DNA of 14,137 bases from Nitrospiria bacterium (GTDB lineage: Bacteria > Nitrospirota > Nitrospiria > JACQBZ01), in the NCBI GenBank assembly GCA_919901335.1, contig CAKKOZ010000034.1, forward strand, positions 1-14,137, written 5' to 3'. How positions within the stretch are numbered: position 1 is the first letter of the stretch; each line of letters begins with the position of its first letter. The position numbers and the translations under genes were made by a program. Below the pieces are notes generated by a model, which saw only the letters and a list, made by a program, of their open reading frames with translations, did not search any database and was not told the origin of the DNA. This document shows, piece after piece, positions 9,769 to 14,137 of this stretch.

Positions 9769-10935
9769 ATGAAAAAAATTGTTCTCTTGGGTTCAACCGG
9801 TTCCATCGGCGCCAACACCCTCCATCTGGCGGCCGATTTCCCGGACCGTTTTGAGGTGGTCGGTTTGACAGCCGGGAGCAACGATGATAGACTCCTGGCG
9901 CAGATTCGGCGTTTTCGTCCTCGCATGGCGGCCTTGTCGGATGAGGCGGCGGCCGGCCGCTTGCGTCGGCGGTGCCGGAGCCGGCGGGATCTGCGTGATC
10001 TGAAAATCGAAATCCTGTCCGGTATGGACGGCCTGGTCCGGGTCGCCACGCTGGACGAGGCCGACATCGTTGTTTCGGCCATCGCGGGATCGGTCGGGCT
10101 CGTCCCGACGCTGGAGGCCATCCGGGCAAAAAAAACGATCGCGCTGGCCAACAAGGAGCCGCTGGTGATGGCCGGGTCGATCGTTCAGCAGGAGGCCCGA
10201 AGGCAGGGGGTGGCCATCCTGCCGGTGGACAGCGAGCACAGCGCGATTTTTCAATCCATGGCCGGCCAGCGCCGAAGCGACGTGCGACGACTGATCCTGA
10301 CGGCCTCAGGGGGCCCGCTTATTGACCTTCCGCTTGCGAAGTGGCGGACGATCAAGCCGGCCCAGGCGCTCAAGCATCCCACCTGGCGCATGGGGACAAA
10401 AATCACGATCGATTCGGCAACGCTGATGAACAAGGGCCTGGAGGTGATCGAGGCCCACTGGCTTTTTGATATTCCGCCGGACCGGATTGATGTCGTCATT
10501 CACCGACAAAGCATCGTCCATTCGATGGTCGAGTATCGGGACGGTTCGGTGATCGCCCAGATGGGCATCCCGGACATGCGCGGGCCGCTGGCCTATGCGC
10601 TGAATTATCCGGAACGGCTGCCGCTCGGCCTTCCTTCGCTGGATCTGACGAAGGTCAAGTCCCTGACGTTCGAGCCGCCGGACCTCAAAAAGTTTCCCTG
10701 CCTCGGATACGCCTACGAGGCGCTCAAAACCGGCGGAACGATGCCGGCCGTCTTGAATGCGGCGAATGAAGTGGCGGTTGCGGCTTTTCTGTCCGGCCGA
10801 ATCGGTCTTCTTGAAATCGCCCGGCTGATTCGCAAGACGATGGACGGTCATGTCCCTCAAGCCGCGAAAAGCCTGGAGGACGTTTTGGAGGCCGATCGGT
10901 GGGGGCGTGAGAGGGCGTTGAAAACGATCCAATAA
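9769..10935 (+). CDS. dxr: 1-deoxy-D-xylulose 5-phosphate reductoisomerase
   Basis: 388 residues, standard length. It rearranges and reduces DXP to 2-C-methyl-D-erythritol 4-phosphate with NADPH, the committed step of the MEP pathway. The NADPH-binding motif 'LLGSTGSIGANTL' is at residues 6-18 (G8-S-T-G-S-I-G14); 'ALANKEPLVMAG' closes the N-terminal domain. Metal-binding residues correspond to D154 and E156 ('LPVDSEHSAIFQ') and E225 in 'SATLMNKGLEVIEAHWLF'; the substrate loop includes 'ASGGPL' and 'PTWRMG'. The C-terminal helical domain has 'NAANEVAVAAFL'. Residues about 62-74 are unusually arginine-rich ('RLRRRCRSRRDLR') but lie in a variable surface region. The ATG at 9769 has no adjacent ribosome binding site; see the hairpin just upstream. 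A two-codon frame, ATGAAATGA (9764-9772), overlaps the start. Confidence 0.96.
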   Translation: MKKIVLLGSTGSIGANTLHLAADFPDRFEVVGLTAGSNDDRLLAQIRRFRPRMAALSDEAAAGRLRRRCRSRRDLRDLKIEILSGMDGLVRVATLDEADIVVSAIAGSVGLVPTLEAIRAKKTIALANKEPLVMAGSIVQQEARRQGVAILPVDSEHSAIFQSMAGQRRSDVRRLILTASGGPLIDLPLAKWRTIKPAQALKHPTWRMGTKITIDSATLMNKGLEVIEAHWLFDIPPDRIDVVIHRQSIVHSMVEYRDGSVIAQMGIPDMRGPLAYALNYPERLPLGLPSLDLTKVKSLTFEPPDLKKFPCLGYAYEALKTGGTMPAVLNAANEVAVAAFLSGRIGLLEIARLIRKTMDGHVPQAAKSLEDVLEADRWGRERALKTIQ

Positions 10936-10956
10936 CAAGGAGTAACCAATCAAGCG

Positions 10957-12084
10957 ATGGAATCCATCAATGGTTTTATATTCAGTCTGTTTTCTTTTCT
11001 GATTGTCCTCAGCGTCTTGATCTTCTTTCATGAACTGGGGCATTTCCTGGCGGCCCGTCGTCTGGGCGTCAAGGTGCTCAAGTTCTCGCTGGGCTTTGGT
11101 CCCCGAGTGATCGGCCGGACCGTGGGCGATACCGAATATCTGATCTCGGCGCTTCCGCTGGGCGGATATGTGAAGTTGTTCGGTGAGGAGCCGGCCGAGG
11201 GCGAGGCGGCGCAGGCGCTTTCGCCCGAAGATCGGGCCCGCTCCTTCTCCCACGCGTCCGTCTGGAAGCGGATCGTGATCGTGGCGGCCGGCCCGGTCTT
11301 CAACATGCTGCTGGCCTATTTGATCTTTACCGGTGCGCTGTCCATCGGCGTCCCGATGTACGTGCCGGATTTCGACAGCCTGATGCCGGTGGTCGAGACC
11401 GTGGGGGAAGACTCTCCGGCGAAAGCGGCCGGGATCAAACCGGGAGACCGGATTGTCTCGATCGGCGATCAAAAGATCTCGACCTGGGTTCAGATGACCG
11501 ACATCGTCCGTCGGAATGCCGGGAAGGCACTGACGGTCGTGGTGGAACGGGATCATCAGACCGTTCCGCTGACCCTGACGCCGGCATTGAAGACGGTCGA
11601 GGGCGAGGATGGAAAGACGATCGAGGTCGGCCAGATCGGAATCGGAAAAAGCCCGCGCGGGGTTAAGATCGAGGCGGCGAATCCCTTCGAGGCGATCTAT
11701 AAAGGGGGACAGGCCACCTATCAGTGGACCTACCTCACGGTGGAGGGACTGGTTCGTCTTGTCCAGGGGAAACTTTCCATGGATAATATCGGCGGGCCGA
11801 TCCTGATCGGACAAATGTCGGGCCAGGCCGCCTCACAGGGGTTCGGCGGTCTGGCTTTTCTCATCGCGATCTTGAGCATCACGCTGGGGGTGATGAACAT
11901 CCTTCCGATCCCGGTGTTGGATGGCGGCCATCTCCTCTTTTTTGCGATCGAGGCCGTCATCGGCAGGCCGTTGAGTATTCGAAAACGGGAAATCGCACAG
12001 CAGGTCGGTCTGGCGTTGCTGCTTCTTCTCATGGTACTGGCCTTCTACAACGACATCATTCGCCTGTTCGTTAAACAGGGTTGA
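10957..12084 (+). CDS. rseP: RIP metalloprotease, site-2 protease family
   Basis: 375 residues. Site-2 proteases cut transmembrane helices of regulators such as anti-sigma factors and can remove remnant signal peptides. The zinc site HExxH is H25-E26-L-G-H29 in the first membrane segment ('LIFFHELGHFLAARRLGVKV'). 'ALPLGGYVKLFGE' is the conserved membrane-associated loop; a second membrane segment is at about 103-130; a single PDZ domain covers about 143-211 ('SPAKAAGIKPGDRIVSIGD'); the third metal ligand is D322 in 'MNILPIPVLDGGHLLFF', followed by a last segment at about 345-370. E. coli RseP has about 450 residues and two PDZ domains, so this is the shorter one-PDZ form common in other phyla. 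AAGGAG (10937-10942) precedes the ATG by 14 nt, rather far. Membrane enzyme; the target is not visible here. Confidence 0.94.
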   Translation: MESINGFIFSLFSFLIVLSVLIFFHELGHFLAARRLGVKVLKFSLGFGPRVIGRTVGDTEYLISALPLGGYVKLFGEEPAEGEAAQALSPEDRARSFSHASVWKRIVIVAAGPVFNMLLAYLIFTGALSIGVPMYVPDFDSLMPVVETVGEDSPAKAAGIKPGDRIVSIGDQKISTWVQMTDIVRRNAGKALTVVVERDHQTVPLTLTPALKTVEGEDGKTIEVGQIGIGKSPRGVKIEAANPFEAIYKGGQATYQWTYLTVEGLVRLVQGKLSMDNIGGPILIGQMSGQAASQGFGGLAFLIAILSITLGVMNILPIPVLDGGHLLFFAIEAVIGRPLSIRKREIAQQVGLALLLLLMVLAFYNDIIRLFVKQG

Positions 12085-12085
12085 T

Positions 12086-12112
12086 ATGGAACGGCGGGAA
12101 CGCGCGCGGTGA
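12086..12112 (+). other. Eight-codon leader frame between rseP and ispG
   Basis: ATG at 12086 begins one base after the rseP stop (TGATATG) and encodes MERRERAR, ending with a TGA whose first two bases are bases 2-3 of the ispG GTG (GTGA, 12109-12112). The layout would let ribosomes finishing rseP restart and then hand over to ispG. It may be chance, since it is only eight codons and its ribosome binding site is poor. Confidence 0.3.
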
Positions 12113-13182
12113 AAATCGAGCGACGGAAAACGAGGCAGATCAAGGTCGGCGGGGTTGCGATCGGCGGCGACGCCCCGATCTCGGTCCAGTCCATGACGAC
12201 GACCGATACGCGGGATATCAAGGCCACCGTGGATCAGATCAAGCGGTTGGAAGAAGCCGGCTGCGAAATCGTCCGCGTGGCGGTGGTGGATGACGAGGCC
12301 GCCGACGCCCTCAAGGCGATCAAGGCCCGGATCGCCATCCCCCTCATCGCCGACATTCATTACAATTACCGTCTTGCGCTCCGCGCGGTCCATGATGTCG
12401 ACTGCATCCGGATCAATCCCGGAAATATCGGCGGGCGGGATCGCGTCGCGCAGGTTGTTTCGGCCTGCAAGGACCGGGGGATTCCGATCCGGATCGGCGT
12501 GAATGCCGGCTCGTTGGAGGAGGACCTTCTCAAAAAATACGGTTATCCCACGCCGGAGGCGATGGTCGAATCGGCACTGCGTGCGATCGGGATGTTGGAG
12601 GAGATGGGCTTCTACGAGATAAAGCTGTCCCTCAAGGCGTCTCATGTGGGGCTCTGCATCGAGGCCTACCGGTTGATCTCGAAGAAGGTGGACTACCCGC
12701 TTCATCTTGGAATCACCGAGGCCGGGACGGCTTTCGCGGGGAGCATCAAATCAGCCGTCGGCATGGGGCTTCTGCTGGGTGCGGGGATCGGTGACACGAT
12801 CCGCATCTCGCTGGCGGCCGATCCGGTCGAGGAAGTGAAGGCCGGTTTTGAAATCCTCAAATCGCTCGAGCTGCGACACCGCGGCATCAACTTCATCGCC
12901 TGTCCCACCTGCGGGCGGCTGGAATTCGATATGTTCAAGCTGGTGGAGGAGCTTGAGCGGCGGCTGTCCCATATCAAGGCGCCGCTCAATGTCTCGATCC
13001 TCGGCTGCGCCGTCAACGGAATCGGCGAGGGGATGGAGGCCGACATCGGGATCGCGGGCGGCAAAGAGGGCGGGCTGCTGTTCAAGCGCGGCAAGATCGT
13101 CGGCAAGGTGGCCGAGTCCGAGATGGCGGATGTCCTGGTGGCTGAGGTCGAGGCGATGGCGAAGGAATGGGAGAAGGGGTGA
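12109..13182 (+). CDS. ispG: 4-hydroxy-3-methylbut-2-en-1-yl diphosphate synthase (MEP pathway)
   Basis: 357 residues with a GTG start. It reductively opens MEcPP to HMBPP, the penultimate MEP step, using one 4Fe-4S cluster. N-terminal TIM-barrel motifs: 'ISVQSMTTTDTRDIKATVDQ', 'EEAGCEIVRVAV', 'PLIADIHYNYRLAL', 'CIRINPGNIG' and 'IPIRIGVNAGSLE'. The C-terminal cluster-binding domain has C265 and C268 ('FIACPTCGRLEFD'), C300 ('ILGCAVNGIGEG') and the fourth ligand E307, followed by 'ADIGIAGGKEGGLLFKRGK'. The length and ligand set are those of the ordinary bacterial enzyme without the middle domain of plants and Chlamydiae. GGGAA lies 8 nt before the GTG; the only nearby ATG (12086) is out of frame. 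The stop overlaps the GTG of proS (GTGA). Reducing power probably comes from ferredoxin or flavodoxin encoded elsewhere. Confidence 0.96.
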   Translation: MKIERRKTRQIKVGGVAIGGDAPISVQSMTTTDTRDIKATVDQIKRLEEAGCEIVRVAVVDDEAADALKAIKARIAIPLIADIHYNYRLALRAVHDVDCIRINPGNIGGRDRVAQVVSACKDRGIPIRIGVNAGSLEEDLLKKYGYPTPEAMVESALRAIGMLEEMGFYEIKLSLKASHVGLCIEAYRLISKKVDYPLHLGITEAGTAFAGSIKSAVGMGLLLGAGIGDTIRISLAADPVEEVKAGFEILKSLELRHRGINFIACPTCGRLEFDMFKLVEELERRLSHIKAPLNVSILGCAVNGIGEGMEADIGIAGGKEGGLLFKRGKIVGKVAESEMADVLVAEVEAMAKEWEKG

Positions 13183-14137
13183 GATATTCAAAATTATTAA
13201 TACCCACATTGCGCGAGGAGCCGGGCGAGGCCGAGGTCGTCAGCCACCGGCTGATGATCCGCGCCGGGATGATCCGCAAGGTCGCGGCCGGCATCTACAC
13301 CTACCTTCCTCTGGGCCTCCGCGTGATCCGCAAGGTCGAGAATATCGTCCGCGAAGAGATGAACCGCGCCGGCGCGCAGGAACTGCTGATGCCGATGGTC
13401 CAGCCGTCCGAGCTGTGGAATGAGACCGGCCGGTGGGGCGAGTATGGAAAAGAGCTGCTGCGGTTCAAGGACCGCGGCGAGCGGGAGTTCTGCCTCGGCC
13501 CCACGCACGAGGAGGTCGTCACGGACCTCGTCCGCGCCGAGGTTAAATCGTACCGTCAACTGCCCCAGATCCTCTATCAAATTCAGACCAAGTTTCGGGA
13601 TGAGATCCGACCCCGTTTCGGCTTGATGCGGGGGCGGGAATTCCTGATGAAGGACGCTTACAGCTTTGACCGCGACGAGGAAGGCGCCAAGACCAGCTAC
13701 GACACGATGTGCCGGGCCTACCACCGGATTTTTGAGCGGTGCGGACTGACCTTCAAACCGGTCGAGGCCGAGAGCGGCGTGATCGGCGGGATTTTTTCCC
13801 AGGAATTCATGGTGCTGGCAGAGACGGGCGAGGACAGCCTCGTGGCCTGCCATGCCTGCGACTATGCGGCCAATGTGGAAAAGGCCAATGGGGATTCCTG
13901 CCCGCGCGGCCACGGTCCGCTCTCGACCCATCGCGGGATCGAGGTGGGCCATATCTTCATGCTGGGCACGAAGTACAGCCGGGCGATGAAGGCCGTCTTT
14001 CTGGATAACAACGGCAAGGAGGCCCACCCCGTTATGGGATGCTACGGAATCGGGATCAGCCGGACGGCCGCGGCCGCGATCGAGCAGAACCACGACGCCA
14101 AGGGGATCCTCTGGCCCCTGCCGCTGGCCCCGTATCA
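13179..14137 (+). CDS. proS: Prolyl-tRNA synthetase lacking the INS editing domain (5' part, runs off the window)
   Basis: 319 codons are visible; the anticodon-binding domain lies beyond the window. It starts at GTG 13179, overlapping the ispG stop (GTGA), behind GGGAG at 13169-13173; this gives the standard opening 'RYSKLLIPTLREEPGEAEVV'. Class II catalytic motifs: motif 1 around 'RAGMIRKVAAGIYTYLPLGL', motif 2 'KFRDEIRPRFGLMRGREFLM', motif 3 'MGCYGIGISRTAAAAIEQ'. The 'EEFCLGPTHEE'-type substrate loop ('REFCLGPTHEEVVTDL') is also present. In most bacterial ProRS an INS domain of about 180 residues sits between motifs 2 and 3; here 'DYAANVEKA' runs into 'RGIEVGHIFMLGTKYS' after about 15 residues. 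That stretch has C224, C227, C241 and H245, a possible metal knuckle. Both flanks match bacterial ProRS, so this is a lineage type rather than a broken gene. Confidence 0.95.
   Translation, partial: MRYSKLLIPTLREEPGEAEVVSHRLMIRAGMIRKVAAGIYTYLPLGLRVIRKVENIVREEMNRAGAQELLMPMVQPSELWNETGRWGEYGKELLRFKDRGEREFCLGPTHEEVVTDLVRAEVKSYRQLPQILYQIQTKFRDEIRPRFGLMRGREFLMKDAYSFDRDEEGAKTSYDTMCRAYHRIFERCGLTFKPVEAESGVIGGIFSQEFMVLAETGEDSLVACHACDYAANVEKANGDSCPRGHGPLSTHRGIEVGHIFMLGTKYSRAMKAVFLDNNGKEAHPVMGCYGIGISRTAAAAIEQNHDAKGILWPLPLAPY

Overview
The window looks like a chromosomal segment of a GC-rich, Gram-negative-type bacterium that uses the MEP isoprenoid pathway. The gene order uppS-cdsA-dxr-rseP-ispG-proS is of the kind found in Nitrospirota and in lineages formerly grouped as Deltaproteobacteria. 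Assignment to a phylum is an inference, because there is no rRNA gene here.

Layout. (1) At 86-798, + strand, lies a compact toxin-antitoxin pair: a RelE/HigB-type toxin overlapping an XRE-type antitoxin. (2) At 827-2001, - strand, are three small genes with a metal and redox theme: a YggX-like iron-trafficking protein with two CxxC pairs, a peroxiredoxin-like thioredoxin-fold protein, and a small protein with a TFIIB-type zinc ribbon. The last two overlap by 4 nt and share a near-consensus promoter. (3) The short divergent region 2002-2117 carries promoters facing both ways. (4) From 2118 to the window end, + strand, eight genes are tightly packed: gltB, gltD, uppS, cdsA, dxr, rseP, ispG and the 5' part of proS. 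Gaps are at most about 40 nt and several genes overlap.

Function. GltBD makes glutamate from glutamine and 2-oxoglutarate using NADPH. Dxr and IspG are two steps of the MEP pathway, whose C5 products UppS condenses into the undecaprenyl carrier for cell-wall synthesis. CdsA supplies CDP-diacylglycerol for phospholipids. RseP is the site-2 protease of envelope stress signalling. ProS charges tRNA-Pro. The block is therefore an envelope and lipid-precursor operon that appears to be transcribed behind the glutamate synthase genes.

Most of the window is housekeeping, and I did not find a new multi-gene defence or mobile system. The points most worth a second look are: a prolyl-tRNA synthetase whose INS editing domain is absent and replaced by a tiny Cys/His-bearing linker; a gltB promoter placed so that transcription should begin at the ATG (leaderless mRNA); a perfect 12-bp palindrome before dxr that may carry its only good Shine-Dalgarno sequence close to the start by folding; and a YggX family member with two CxxC pairs.
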